NCBI RefSeq assembly: GCF_029714425.1
Contig: NZ_CP121668.1
Coordinates: 868,001 to 932,000 of the forward strand
Source of the DNA: Bradyrhizobium sp. CB2312
GTDB taxonomy: Bacteria; Pseudomonadota; Alphaproteobacteria; Rhizobiales; Xanthobacteraceae
DNA length: 64,000 nt
Direction of reading: 5' to 3'
The position numbers and the translations under genes were made by a program. The notes below the pieces were generated by a model. It had not been told where the DNA came from, made no database searches, and worked only from the letters and a program-made list of their open reading frames with translations. Below, one piece after another: positions 41,242-50,229 of the stretch (its first letter is position 1; each line of letters begins with the position of its first letter).

Positions 41242-42954
41242 ATGACAATGGCGAAGGACGAGGTGCAACGAACCGACAGGAACGCGCTCATGCCGCAGTT
41301 CACGCGTCCCGAGCAGACTTTTCCGGCGCTGGCGCCGGCCGAGATCGAGCGCCTGCGCCATTTCGGTGAGTTGAGGCGCTATAAAGACGGCGAGCTGCTG
41401 TTCGAGACCGGCAAGCAGGGTCCCGGCATGTTCGTGGTGCTGGCGGGCCACGTCGCGATCACCCAGCGCGACGGGCTCGGCCATGTCACGCCGGTGATCG
41501 ATCAGGGGCCGGGGCAGTTCCTGGCCGAGCTCGGCCAGCTCTCGGGCAGGCCGGCGCTGGTCGACGGACGCGCCGAGGGCGAGGTCGAGGTGCTCCTCGT
41601 TCCGCCGAACCGGCTGCGTGCGCTGCTGGTGGCCGAAGCCGAGCTGGGCGAGCGCATCATGCGCGCGCTGATCCTGCGCCGGGTCAATTTGATCCAGGGC
41701 GGCATCGGCGGGCCCGTGCTGATCGGGCCGTCGAACTCCGTCGGCGTGGTGCGCCTGCAGGGCTTTCTCACCCGCAACGGCCAGCCGCATCATCTGCTCG
41801 ACCCCGACAGCGAGCATGACGCGGCCGAGATCATCACGCGCTATTCGCCGAAGCCGGAGGATTGGCCGCTCGTCGTCACCGCCGACGGCACCGTCCTGCG
41901 CAATCCCAGCGAGACCGAGCTCGGCCGTGCCATCGGCATGATCGGCGGCGCCAAGGACGATCGCATCTTCGACGTTGCGATCGTCGGCTGCGGACCGGCG
42001 GGACTTGCAACCGCGGTCTATGCGGCGTCCGAAGGCCTCTCGGTCGCGGTCGTCGACACCCGCGCTTTCGGCGGCCAGGCCGGCGCCAGCGCGCGCATCG
42101 AAAACTATCTGGGCTTTCCGACCGGCATCTCGGGCCAGGCGCTGGCGGGGCGCGCCTTCACCCAGGCGCAGAAATTCGGCGCCGAGATCATGATTCCGAT
42201 GTCGGTGAGCTCGCTGGATTGCTCGCGTACCAACGGCGCCTTCGCGTTGGCGCTGGATTGCGGCGACACCTTGCGCTCGCGCGCGGTGGTGGTCGCGAGC
42301 GGCGCGCGCTATCGCCGTCCCGACATCGCGAACCTCGACACGTTCGAAGGACGCGGCGTCTGGTACTGGGCCTCGCCGGTCGAGGCGCGGCTCTGCGCCG
42401 GCGAGGAGGTCGCTTTGGTCGGCGCCGGCAATTCGGCGGGGCAGGCGGCCGTGTTCCTGTCGGGCCACGCCAAGCGCGTGCTGATGATCATCCGCGGCGG
42501 CGGCCTAGGGGCCAGCATGTCGCGCTATCTCATCGAGCGCATCGAAGCGACGCCGAACATCGAATTGATGTTCAACACCGAGATCACCGCGCTCGAGGGC
42601 GACGAGACCTCGCTCTTGCGGCGCATCCGCTGGAAGAGCCGGCTCTCGGACGACGAGGACGAAGCCGAGATCCACAACCTCTTCCTGTTCGTCGGCGCCG
42701 ATCCCGCCACCAGCTGGCTCGACGGCTGCGGCGTGACGCTCGATCGCGGCGGCTTCGTCGTCACCGGCGCGCAGTCCGAGCTGAATCAGGGCAAGCTGGT
42801 GGCGCCGCTCGAGACCTCGGTGCCCGGCGTCTACGCCGTCGGCGACGTCCGCTCCGGCTCGGTCAAGCGCGTCGGCGGCGCCATCGGCGAGGGCGCGCAG
42901 GTCGTCGCCTCCCTGCACGGCTATCTCGGCGACGCCGCAAAACCGGCGCTTTAG
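41242..42954 (+). CDS. cNMP-domain flavoprotein, TrxR-like without redox cysteines
   Basis: A 570-residue fusion. Residues ~25-140 are a cyclic-nucleotide-binding beta roll (LRRYKDGELLFETGKQGPGMFVVLAG). Residues ~235-570 follow thioredoxin reductase: FAD motif GCGPAGLATAVYAASEGL, FGGQAG..IENYLGFP, NADPH motif GAGNSAGQAAVFLS and VYAVGDVRSGSVKRV. Where thioredoxin reductases have YCATCD, this protein has YWASPV, so it cannot reduce thioredoxin in the usual way and is probably an FAD/NADPH oxidoreductase with another acceptor. ATG 41248 is an alternative start. The cNMP domain suggests second-messenger control. Confidence 0.88.
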   Translation: MTMAKDEVQRTDRNALMPQFTRPEQTFPALAPAEIERLRHFGELRRYKDGELLFETGKQGPGMFVVLAGHVAITQRDGLGHVTPVIDQGPGQFLAELGQLSGRPALVDGRAEGEVEVLLVPPNRLRALLVAEAELGERIMRALILRRVNLIQGGIGGPVLIGPSNSVGVVRLQGFLTRNGQPHHLLDPDSEHDAAEIITRYSPKPEDWPLVVTADGTVLRNPSETELGRAIGMIGGAKDDRIFDVAIVGCGPAGLATAVYAASEGLSVAVVDTRAFGGQAGASARIENYLGFPTGISGQALAGRAFTQAQKFGAEIMIPMSVSSLDCSRTNGAFALALDCGDTLRSRAVVVASGARYRRPDIANLDTFEGRGVWYWASPVEARLCAGEEVALVGAGNSAGQAAVFLSGHAKRVLMIIRGGGLGASMSRYLIERIEATPNIELMFNTEITALEGDETSLLRRIRWKSRLSDDEDEAEIHNLFLFVGADPATSWLDGCGVTLDRGGFVVTGAQSELNQGKLVAPLETSVPGVYAVGDVRSGSVKRVGGAIGEGAQVVASLHGYLGDAAKPAL

Positions 42955-43023
42955 AGCACGATCCGGACCCGAAGGGCCGCGTCAGCGAAAAGTGTGAAGC
43001 GGTTTTCCGAAAAGATCGTGCTC
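42954..43023. repeat. GAGCACGATCC...GATCGTGCTC repeat element
   Basis: GAGCACGATCCGGACCCGAA and GGTTTTCCGAAAAGATCGTGCTC are the two ends of a structured rhizobial element; a related copy lies at 62351-62401. It begins at the last base of the stop codon of the preceding gene. Confidence 0.75.
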
Positions 43024-43102
43024 AAACAATAAGTCAAGGACAAGACAAGCAAATGGCAAGTCGAATGAGGCTTGCCATCGTGCCTTGTCCCACAGACTAT
43101 CG

Positions 43103-43236
43103 CCTCATCCTGAGGAGCCGCGACAGCGGCGTCTCGAAGGATCGAGGCCCGGAACGGCGACCCGGGCCTTCATGGTTCGCGCGGCGATGCGAAAGCATCG
43201 TCCGCAGAGGCGCTAACGCGCCTTCTCACCATGAGG
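43103..43236. repeat. CCTCATCCTGAGGAGC repeat, full copy
   Basis: CCTCATCCTGAGGAGCCGCG, GCGTCTCGAAGGATCGAGGC and the closing CCTTCTCACCATGAGG belong to one interspersed element, of which 25082-25126 is a shortened copy. The gap 42955-43281 contains only this and the previous repeat besides the promoter and GGGAGG of the next gene. Confidence 0.7.
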
Positions 43237-43281
43237 ATCGAAAGCTGAACGAGCGAACAAAAGATTCAACGGGAGGACTAA

Positions 43282-43590
43282 ATGGCTGAAATCGTCGTGC
43301 TCTACAAAACGCCCAAGGATGCCGCGGCCTTCGACAAATACTATGCCGAGACCCACATTCCACTCGCCAAGAAACTTCCCGGCCTGAAGAAATACGCCGT
43401 CAGCAAGGGGCCGGTCGGCTCCCCCGCCGGCCCGACCGGAATCCATCTCGTCGCCATTCTCACCTTCGGCAGCGTTGCCGACATCCAGGCGGCATTCGCC
43501 AGCCCGGAAGGCCAGGCGACCGGAGCTGACGTGCCGAAATTCGCCAGCGGCGGCGCTGACATCTTGATCTTCGACACCAAGGACGTGTGA
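43282..43590 (+). CDS. EthD-family protein
   Basis: A 102-residue ferredoxin-like-fold (dimeric alpha/beta barrel) protein. VVLYKTPKDAAAFDKYYAETHIPLAKKLPGLKKY is the canonical EthD N-terminus, with the HIPLAKK segment. Such proteins bind small hydrophobic compounds and are often partners in degradation pathways, originally of ethyl tert-butyl ether; specific activity is mostly unknown. GGGAGG lies 7 nt before the ATG. The downstream neighbours are a membrane protein and an alpha/beta hydrolase, with repeats between, so no clear operon is seen. Confidence 0.88.
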   Translation: MAEIVVLYKTPKDAAAFDKYYAETHIPLAKKLPGLKKYAVSKGPVGSPAGPTGIHLVAILTFGSVADIQAAFASPEGQATGADVPKFASGGADILIFDTKDV

Positions 43591-43776
43591 ACGATCGCTT
43601 CGACTTTCGTCGAAAACCCGCTGTCGTTTGCGACAGCCTTGCAAAAAAAAATCAGCCATGCGTTTGTCGATTCGCACGATGACGCATGGCCGTGCACATG
43701 CATGTGACGACAACGCATGTGACCATGAGGAGCGTAATACTACTCTCATCTCAATGCAGAGCGTAGGAGAGATGCC

Positions 43777-44286
43777 ATGGTCCTTGGGTTGAGCCTGCCC
43801 GCCTTCACACTGGTCCATGTCATCATCAGCCTGATCGCCATCGCCGCCGGCCTTGTCGTGATGTTCGGCCTGCTCGGTTCGAACTCGATGCCGGGCCTCA
43901 CCGCGATCTTCCTGCTGTTCACCATCCTCACCAGCGCCACCGGCTTCCTGTTTCCGTTCAAGGAGCTGCTGCCCTCGCACATCATCGGCATCATCTCGCT
44001 GGTGCTGCTCGCGATCGCCTGCTTCGCGCTCTACGGCAGGAAGCTCTCCGGAGTCTGGCGTCCGGTCTACATCGTCACCGCGATGATCTCGCTCTATTTC
44101 AACGTCTTCGTGCTGGTGATCCAGTCGTTCCTGAAGGTGCCGGCGCTGGCCGCGCTCGCGCCCGCCGTGCCGCCGGCGCCGCCTTCGGGGCCGGTGTTCG
44201 CGGTGGTGCAGGGCATCGTGCTGGTGTTCTTCGTGGTGCTGACGATCGGCGCCTGGCGCCGCTTCAAGCCGATGACGTTTGCCTGA
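43777..44286 (+). CDS. Small integral membrane protein
   Basis: A 169-residue protein with four to five hydrophobic helices: residues ~10-32, ~35-55, ~66-86, ~95-118 and a C-terminal one (~140-160) after a Pro-rich loop (PAVPPAPPSGP). GTAGGAGAG precedes the ATG. I recognise no family name with certainty; similar proteins of this size are annotated only as hypothetical in Bradyrhizobium. No motif suggests transport or catalysis. Confidence 0.8.
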   Translation: MVLGLSLPAFTLVHVIISLIAIAAGLVVMFGLLGSNSMPGLTAIFLLFTILTSATGFLFPFKELLPSHIIGIISLVLLAIACFALYGRKLSGVWRPVYIVTAMISLYFNVFVLVIQSFLKVPALAALAPAVPPAPPSGPVFAVVQGIVLVFFVVLTIGAWRRFKPMTFA

Positions 44287-44298
44287 TCGCCAACAGCC

Positions 44299-44391
44299 CG
44301 TCATTCCGGGGTATCGCGTAGCGATGAACCGGAATCTCGATCTAGCAATCTCCAGATTCCGGGTTTGCGCTTCGCGCGCCCCGGAATGACG
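44299..44391. repeat. CGTCATTCCGGGG inverted-repeat element
   Basis: CGTCATTCCGGGG at the left mirrors CCCCGGAATGACG at the right, with GAACCGGAATCT and AGATTCCGGGTTTG forming an inner stem. It lies between two plus-strand genes. Confidence 0.8.
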
Positions 44392-44413
44392 TCTTTCACT
44401 AAAGGAGCCCACC

Positions 44414-45238
44414 ATGCCCACCATCACCACCAAAGACGGCGTCGAGATTTTCTTCAAGGACTGGGGCGCGGGCCAGCCGATCGTGTTCAGCCATGGCTGG
44501 CCCCTGTCGTCAGACGATTGGGACGCGCAGATGATGTTTTTCGTCACGCGCGGCTACCGCGTCATCGCCCATGACCGTCGCGGCCACGGCCGCTCGTCGC
44601 AGGTTGCCGACGGCCACGACATGGATCATTACGCCGACGATCTCGCCGCAGTCACCGCGCATCTCGATCTCAAGAACGCGATCCATGTCGGCCATTCCAC
44701 CGGCGGCGGTGAGGTGGTGCACTACATCGCGCGCCACGGCGAGAGCCGGGTGGCGAAGGCCGCGATCCTCTCCGCGGTGCCGCCGCTGATGGTGCAGACG
44801 GCAGCCAATCCCGGCGGTCTGCCGAAGAGCGTGTTCGACGACCTGCAGAAGCAGCTCGCCGCCAGCCGCACGCAATTCTATCGCGACCTCCCGGCAGGCC
44901 CGTTCTACGGCTACAACCGTCCCGGCGCAAAACCGTCCGAAGCGGTGATCCAGAACTGGTGGCGCCAGGGCATGATGGGCGGCGCGAAAGCGCATTACGA
45001 CGGCATCGTTGCGTTCTCGCAGACCGACTTCACCGAGGACCTCAAGAAGATCAACGTCCCCGTGCTGGTGATGCACGGCGACGACGACCAGATCGTGCCT
45101 TACGCTGATTCCGCCCCGCTCTCGGCCAAGCTGCTCAAGAAGGGGACGCTGAAGACCTACAAGGGTTTCCCGCACGGCATGCCGACCACGCACGCCGAGA
45201 CGATCAACGCCGACCTGCTGGCGTTTTTTAAGGAGTAA
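44414..45238 (+). CDS. Non-heme chloroperoxidase-type alpha/beta hydrolase
   Basis: Hydrolase of 274 residues of the bacterial chloroperoxidase/perhydrolase family. [16 protein letters not shown] is the oxyanion segment, GHSTGGGEV holds the nucleophile Ser (about residue 97), [11 protein letters not shown] the Asp and [12 protein letters not shown] the His region. Family members hydrolyse esters or lactones and can form peracids with H2O2; no metal or heme is used. AAAGGAG precedes the ATG. The gene is monocistronic between two repeats, and the natural substrate is unknown. Confidence 0.9.
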   Translation: MPTITTKDGVEIFFKDWGAGQPIVFSHGWPLSSDDWDAQMMFFVTRGYRVIAHDRRGHGRSSQVADGHDMDHYADDLAAVTAHLDLKNAIHVGHSTGGGEVVHYIARHGESRVAKAAILSAVPPLMVQTAANPGGLPKSVFDDLQKQLAASRTQFYRDLPAGPFYGYNRPGAKPSEAVIQNWWRQGMMGGAKAHYDGIVAFSQTDFTEDLKKINVPVLVMHGDDDQIVPYADSAPLSAKLLKKGTLKTYKGFPHGMPTTHAETINADLLAFFKE

Positions 45239-45239
45239 G

Positions 45240-45402
45240 GTGTCTTCCTTCTCCCCTTGTGGGAGAAGGTGGCGCGAAGCGCCGGATGAGGGGTTCTATC
45301 CGCGAATGCATTTGAGAGTGAGTATGCGGAGACAACCCCTCACCCGTCTCAATCGCGCAGAGCGCGATTGATCCACCCTCTCCCGCAAGGGGAGAGGGGA
45401 AG
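45240..45402. repeat. CTCCCCTTGTGGGAGA inverted-repeat element, copy 4
   Basis: TTCTCCCCTTGTGGGAGAAG at the left pairs with CTCTCCCGCAAGGGGAGAGG at the right; the inner GGATGAGGGGTT and AACCCCTCACCC also pair. It separates the convergent hydrolase and TetR genes. Confidence 0.75.
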
Positions 45403-45406
45403 AATG

Positions 45407-46048
45407 TCACTTCAAGATTGCCCGGATCGCATCGAAGGTCCGCTTCACGAAAACTTCCGGCTTTTCCCGCGCGCCTTCGCCCATCCAGCTGTCGCCGCCG
45501 ACGCGCATTGCGCCGGTGGCGATCATGGCGACGAGCCGGGCCTTCGCCATGTCCGACTTGCTTTTCGCGCGCTGGGCGAGCCCATCGGCCAGCGCGCGCT
45601 CGAGCTTCTCGTATTTGAGCTGGTCGCGCGCATGAAGCGCGGGGTTGTCCCGCTTGAGCCGCGACATTGCCGTCGCCTCGGCCGGATCGACGCGCTTGAC
45701 CGCTGCGGCGATGGCATTCTCCGCCGCGGTGAGCATGGATTCGTCCGCAGGCCTTGCGAGGATCTCGGCGACCAGCGCGGCCGCGGCATCTTCCTGCCAG
45801 GCGGCGACCACGTCCTCCTTGGACGCGAAGTAATGGAAGAAGCTGCGGCGCGACATCTCCGCTTTGGCCGCAATGTCGTCGATCGTGGTGGCTTCGAAGC
45901 CGCGCTCGCGGAACAGCGCCATCGCCGCGCGGGTCAGGCGCTCGCGCGTCGCCTGCTGCTTGCGCTGGCGCAGGCCCGCAGTCGGCGGCGATTTTCCTTC
46001 CACGGCCAATGGCTTGGCACGCTTCCCGATGGCCTTCGAAACCTTCAA
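45407..46048 (-). CDS. TetR-family transcriptional regulator
   Basis: Repressor of 213 residues. The helix-turn-helix (TTIDDIAAKAEMSRRSFFHYF) lies at about residues 55-75, after a basic tail rich in Lys. The only in-frame start close to a ribosome binding site is TTG at 46048, with AGAGGTG 9 nt upstream on the minus strand; the nearby ATG is out of frame. It diverges from an SDR gene with two overlapping palindromes in between (46063-46083), so it most likely represses the SDR pair and itself. The inducer is unknown. Confidence 0.87.
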   Translation of the reverse strand: MKVSKAIGKRAKPLAVEGKSPPTAGLRQRKQQATRERLTRAAMALFRERGFEATTIDDIAAKAEMSRRSFFHYFASKEDVVAAWQEDAAAALVAEILARPADESMLTAAENAIAAAVKRVDPAEATAMSRLKRDNPALHARDQLKYEKLERALADGLAQRAKSKSDMAKARLVAMIATGAMRVGGDSWMGEGAREKPEVFVKRTFDAIRAILK

Positions 46049-46062
46049 ATCATTTCACCTCT

Positions 46063-46083
46063 TGCAAATTTGCACTCAGTGCA
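46063..46083. promoter_or_regulatory. Two overlapping palindromes, TetR operator candidate
   Basis: TGCAAATTTGCA (46063-46074) and TGCACTCAGTGCA (46071-46083) are each perfectly symmetric and share TGCA. They lie between the divergent TetR and SDR genes, close to both starts. Confidence 0.65.
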
Positions 46084-46133
46084 CATTTAGACCGATCGCG
46101 GGCCTCATTCCAGCCCCCGAACGGAGACATGGC

Positions 46134-47072
46134 ATGACCGACTGGACGACGGCAGACATCCCCTCTCTCGGCGGCAAGACCGCCGTCGTGACCGGGGCGA
46201 CAGGCGGCCTCGGCTATGAGACGGCAATGGCGCTGGCGGGCGCCGGGGCCATTGTCATACTCACCGGGCGTAGCGACGCAAAGGGCCTGCGCGCGATCGA
46301 GGGCATTTGCGCACGCTTTCCCAATGCGTTGATTGCGTACGAGCATCTCGACCTCGCCAGCCTTGCCTCCGTCGCCGACTTCGCCAGGCGCTTTGCCGCC
46401 GGCAACGAGCAGCTCGATCTCCTCGTCAACAATGCCGGCGTGATGGCGCTGCCGAAGCGGCAGCAGACCGAGGATGGTTTCGAGATGCAGCTCGGCACCA
46501 ATTATCTCGGCCACTACGCGCTGACGGCACGCCTGTTGCCGCAGCTTCGCCGCGCCAAGGCCGCGCGTGTCGTCAATCTCTCCAGCCTTGCGCACCGCTC
46601 CGGCGCGATCAATTTCGACGATCTCCAGAGCCAGCGCTCCTATCGTCCGTGGCGGGCCTACTGCCAGTCCAAGCTGGCGATGCTGATGTTTGCCCTGGAA
46701 TTGCAGCGTCGCAGCCTCGCCGCCGGCTGGGGCGTGACGAGCCTTGCCGCGCACCCCGGCTATGCGCGGACCGATCTCATTGCGAACGGGCCGGGCGCAA
46801 ACACGTTCCAATGGCGGGTCGGCCGGTTGCTCCAGCCGTTGATGAGCCAGTCCGCGGCCGAAGGCGCGCTGCCCACATTGTTCGCCGCGACCTCGCCGGC
46901 CGCCGAGCCCGGTGGCTATTACGGCCCGAACTGGTTCTATGAATTGAAGGGCCCGCCGGTACCTGCGCGGATCATGCCGCAGGCGAAGGACTTTGCCGCG
47001 GCGGCCATGCTGTGGGATGTCTCGGCAACGCTGACCGGTGTATCCTTCGACGAGATCGCGGTCGCCGCATGA
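46134..47072 (+). CDS. Short-chain dehydrogenase/reductase (retinol dehydrogenase-like)
   Basis: NAD(P)-dependent oxidoreductase of 312 residues. TGATGGLG is the cofactor loop, NNAGVMA the structural motif, and Ser...YCQSK carries the catalytic Tyr and Lys. The length and the C-terminal GGYYGPNWFYELKGPPV resemble retinol/protochlorophyllide reductase-like SDRs. CGGAGAC precedes the ATG at 46134. It shares a regulatory region with the TetR gene and is followed by a second Rossmann-fold gene, so the two probably handle the same inducing compound. Confidence 0.88.
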   Translation: MTDWTTADIPSLGGKTAVVTGATGGLGYETAMALAGAGAIVILTGRSDAKGLRAIEGICARFPNALIAYEHLDLASLASVADFARRFAAGNEQLDLLVNNAGVMALPKRQQTEDGFEMQLGTNYLGHYALTARLLPQLRRAKAARVVNLSSLAHRSGAINFDDLQSQRSYRPWRAYCQSKLAMLMFALELQRRSLAAGWGVTSLAAHPGYARTDLIANGPGANTFQWRVGRLLQPLMSQSAAEGALPTLFAATSPAAEPGGYYGPNWFYELKGPPVPARIMPQAKDFAAAAMLWDVSATLTGVSFDEIAVAA

Positions 47073-47098
47073 GCCGCGACATCGGTGGGGACATCGCG

Positions 47099-47758
47099 AT
47101 GCGAGTGATCATCTTCGGCGCGACCGGCATGGTCGGGCAGGGCGTCCTGCGCGAGTGCCTGATCGATCCCGGCATCGAGCGCGTGCTCGTGATCGGCCGC
47201 AGCCCGACGGGCGTACACGACGCCAAGCTCGCCGAGATCATCCACGATGACTTCCTGAATTATTCGCCGATCGAAGCCCAGCTCACAGGCTTCGACGCCT
47301 GCTTTTTCTGCCTCGGCGTCTCCTCGATCGGCATGAGCGAGGAGCGTTACCGCCATCTCACCTACGACCTCACGCTCGCGGCGGCGACGACGCTGGCGCG
47401 GCTCAATCCGCAGATGACCTTCACCTATGTCACCGGCGCCGGCACCGATTCCACCGAGCAGGGCTCGCGGATGTGGGCGCGTGTCAAAGGCAAGACCGAG
47501 AACGATCTGCTCAAGCTGCCGTTCAAGGGCGCCTACATGTTCCGGCCGGGGGCGATCCAGCCGCTGCACGGTGCCCGTTCCAAGACCGCCTGGGTGCAGG
47601 CCGTGTATACTGCAACCTGGCCGCTCTGGTCGGTGCTGCGCCGGATCTCGCCTTCGCTCGTCACCTCGACCGAGCAGATGGGCCGCGCCATGATCCATGT
47701 TGCCCGGGAGGGGTATCCGCGGAAGGTGCTGGAGATGGAGGATATCAATAGCGTCTAG
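47099..47758 (+). CDS. NAD(P)-binding epimerase-like protein
   Basis: Rossmann-fold protein of 219 residues from MRVIIFGATGMVGQGVLRECL, with the dinucleotide motif GATGMVG. FTYVTGAGTDSTEQGSRMWARVKGKTENDLL contains the atypical SDR Tyr/Lys-free active-site arrangement typical of NmrA/HTATIP2-like proteins. An alternative ATG at 47069 would overlap the preceding SDR stop (ATGA) and add ten residues; GGTGGGGA before 47099 supports the shorter form. It forms an operon with the SDR gene. Substrate unknown. Confidence 0.84.
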   Translation: MRVIIFGATGMVGQGVLRECLIDPGIERVLVIGRSPTGVHDAKLAEIIHDDFLNYSPIEAQLTGFDACFFCLGVSSIGMSEERYRHLTYDLTLAAATTLARLNPQMTFTYVTGAGTDSTEQGSRMWARVKGKTENDLLKLPFKGAYMFRPGAIQPLHGARSKTAWVQAVYTATWPLWSVLRRISPSLVTSTEQMGRAMIHVAREGYPRKVLEMEDINSV

Positions 47759-47839
47759 CCGGCCGGCCCGTTAGTTGTGGGGAAATTTCGGCGCCTGCGC
47801 GCGTTGAGCACTGTCCGTCCTGAAGGAGAAGCGCCAGCG

Positions 47840-48289
47840 ATGTCTCCCCAGCTCAAGATGATCGCGCTCGATGCCGACGATCTCGCCGTGATCTCGACCC
47901 ATGTCCAGGATGCCCGCGTGCAGGCCTCCGACATCATCTGGCGGCAGAGCGAGAAGCGGCTTGTGGTCGGCATGAGCCGGCTCGACTGGGAGCAGACGCT
48001 CGCGGGTGAGGCAGAGCCGCGCCGGCTGGTCGCCGCGCTTCGCTTCGACCGCGTGCTCGCCTGCAAGTCGCGCAACATCGATCTGGCCGCGCCGGACAAG
48101 GTGTTGGACCTCGTCGGCATCGAGTTTCACCCCCAGGACGGCCGCGCCGAGGAGCCGAGCGGGAGCGCCCTGCTGCTGTTTGCCGAGGGCGGCGCCATCC
48201 GTCTCGACGTCGAATGCCTGGAATGCGAGCTGACCGATCTTGGGGCGGACGAACTGGGAACGGGACTGGAGATCGAGGGGGAGGGGTGA
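47840..48289 (+). CDS. DUF2948-family protein
   Basis: A 149-residue protein conserved in alphaproteobacteria next to hisD. LKMIALDADDLAVISTHVQDA and ALLLFAEGGAIRLDVECLECELTDLG are the family ends; a mixed alpha/beta fold is expected. GAAGGAG lies 11 nt before the ATG. The function is unknown. The constant linkage to hisD suggests only that it belongs to the same conserved block, and the 144-bp gap to hisD leaves room for a separate start of transcription. Confidence 0.85.
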   Translation: MSPQLKMIALDADDLAVISTHVQDARVQASDIIWRQSEKRLVVGMSRLDWEQTLAGEAEPRRLVAALRFDRVLACKSRNIDLAAPDKVLDLVGIEFHPQDGRAEEPSGSALLLFAEGGAIRLDVECLECELTDLGADELGTGLEIEGEG

Positions 48290-48433
48290 GGTCCCCTGTA
48301 TACCAGCCGAGCCGGCTCAGGCGTTCGCCGGAGCGGCACCGAGCAAGGGTTGACGCCGCTTTCCCGCCGCGCCATTGAGCAGGGGCCGGGTGAGCCAATC
48401 CGCCCCAAAAGACCAGCCGAAAGCCAAGCCAAA

Positions 48434-49729
48434 ATGCCCGTTCGTCTCGACCGCAGCAGCGCCGATTTTGACCAGCGATTCGCGGCCTTTCTCGCCGCCA
48501 AGCGCGAGGTCTCGGCCGACGTCGAGGCCGCCGCGCGCGCGATCGTCGACGATGTGGCCAAACGCGGCGACGCGGCCCTGCTCGAGGCCACCGCCAAGTT
48601 CGATCGCTTGACGCTGGATGCATCCGGCCTGCGCGTCACCGCCGCCGAGATCGAGGCCGCGGTGAAGGCCTGCGATGCCGCGACGCTGGATGCGCTCAAG
48701 CTGGCGCGCGACCGCATCGAGACCTATCACAGCCGTCAGCTGCCGAAGGACGAGCGCTTCACCGACCCGCTCGGTGTCGAGCTCGGCTGGCGCTACACCG
48801 CAATCGAATCCGCCGGCCTCTATGTGCCCGGCGGCACCGCGGCCTATCCATCCTCGGTGCTGATGAACGCGGTGCCGGCGAAAGTCGCGGGCGTCTCGCG
48901 CCTCGTGATGGTGGTGCCCTCGCCCGACGGCAAGCTCAATCCGCTTGTGCTGGCGGCAGCCCATCTCGGCGGCGTCACCGAGATCTACCGCGTCGGCGGC
49001 GCACAGGCCGTGGCCGCGCTCGCGCACGGCACCGCCACCATCGCGCCGGTTGCCAAGATCGTCGGCCCCGGCAATGCCTATGTCGCTGCCGCAAAGCGGC
49101 TGGTGTTCGGCAAGGTCGGCATCGACATGATCGCCGGCCCTTCCGAAGTGCTGGTCATCGCCGACGATACCGGCAATGCCGACTGGATCGCCGCTGATCT
49201 CCTCGCGCAGGCCGAGCACGATGCCAGCGCGCAGTCGATCCTGATCACGGACTCCGCGCGGCTCGCCGCCGACGTCGAAAAGGCCGTCGAAGCGCAGCTG
49301 AAGACGCTGCCACGCACCGCGATTGCCAGCGCCTCCTGGGCCGATTTCGGCGCCATCATCATGGTGAAGACTCTCGCCGACGCGGTCCCGCTCGCGGACG
49401 CGATCGCGGCCGAGCATCTCGAGATCATGACCACCGATCCCGACGCGCTCGCCGTAAGGATCCGCAATGCCGGCGCCGTGTTCCTCGGCGCGCACACGCC
49501 CGAGGCGATCGGCGATTATGTCGGCGGCTCCAACCACGTGCTGCCGACGGCGCGCTCGGCGCGGTTTTCCTCAGGCCTCTCGGTGCACGATTTCATGAAG
49601 CGCACCTCGATCCTGAAATGCGGGCCGGACCAGTTGCGTGCGCTGGGACCTGCCGCGATGACGCTCGGACAAGCGGAAGGACTGGACGCCCATTCGCGCT
49701 CGATTGGATTGCGCCTCAATCTGTCATGA
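48434..49729 (+). CDS. hisD: Histidinol dehydrogenase
   Basis: Zn-dependent enzyme of 431 residues that carries out the last two oxidations of histidine synthesis (histidinol to histidine). [42 protein letters not shown] and [24 protein letters not shown] are the classical signature segments; the His and Glu that bind Zn lie in AEHDASAQS and AAEHLEIM. The start [16 protein letters not shown] at 48434 gives the family length. The stop overlaps the UPF0262 start (ATGA). Other his genes are not in the window. Confidence 0.96.
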   Translation: MPVRLDRSSADFDQRFAAFLAAKREVSADVEAAARAIVDDVAKRGDAALLEATAKFDRLTLDASGLRVTAAEIEAAVKACDAATLDALKLARDRIETYHSRQLPKDERFTDPLGVELGWRYTAIESAGLYVPGGTAAYPSSVLMNAVPAKVAGVSRLVMVVPSPDGKLNPLVLAAAHLGGVTEIYRVGGAQAVAALAHGTATIAPVAKIVGPGNAYVAAAKRLVFGKVGIDMIAGPSEVLVIADDTGNADWIAADLLAQAEHDASAQSILITDSARLAADVEKAVEAQLKTLPRTAIASASWADFGAIIMVKTLADAVPLADAIAAEHLEIMTTDPDALAVRIRNAGAVFLGAHTPEAIGDYVGGSNHVLPTARSARFSSGLSVHDFMKRTSILKCGPDQLRALGPAAMTLGQAEGLDAHSRSIGLRLNLS

Positions 49730-50223
49730 CAAAGCCGCCCGAACAGGACGACTCGCAGAACCGTATCGTCGGCGTCACGCTCGACGAGGACTCGATCGGC
49801 CGTTCCGGGCCCGACATCGAGCATGAGCGCGCGATCGCGATCTACGATCTGATCGAGCAGAATCTGTTCGCGCCCGATGGCGCGGACGGGCAGGGCCCGT
49901 TCACGCTGCATATCGGCATCACCGGCAACCGCCTGATGTTCGACATCCGCCGCGAGGACGGCGCGCCCGTGGTCGCGCATCTGCTGTCGCTGACGCCGTT
50001 CCGGCGGATCGTGAAAGACTACTTCATGATCTGCGACAGCTACTACCAGGCGATCCGCACCGCGACGCCGGACAAGATCGAGGCCATCGACATGGGCCGC
50101 CGCGGCATCCATGACGAGGGATCGCGCACGCTTCAAGAGCGGCTGAAGGGCAAGGTGCGGGTCGATTTCGAGACCTCGCGCCGGCTGTTCACGCTCATTA
50201 CTGTTCTCCATTGGAAAGGCTGA
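49726..50223 (+). CDS. UPF0262-family protein
   Basis: A 165-residue alphaproteobacterial protein of unknown function, regularly found between hisD and a low-molecular-weight phosphatase. [42 protein letters not shown] and the terminal [16 protein letters not shown] stretch (here [12 protein letters not shown]) are highly conserved. It overlaps hisD by 4 bp and precedes the phosphatase by 6 bp, so all three are translated from one transcript. Confidence 0.9.
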   Translation: MTKPPEQDDSQNRIVGVTLDEDSIGRSGPDIEHERAIAIYDLIEQNLFAPDGADGQGPFTLHIGITGNRLMFDIRREDGAPVVAHLLSLTPFRRIVKDYFMICDSYYQAIRTATPDKIEAIDMGRRGIHDEGSRTLQERLKGKVRVDFETSRRLFTLITVLHWKG

Positions 50224-50229
50224 TCGCGG

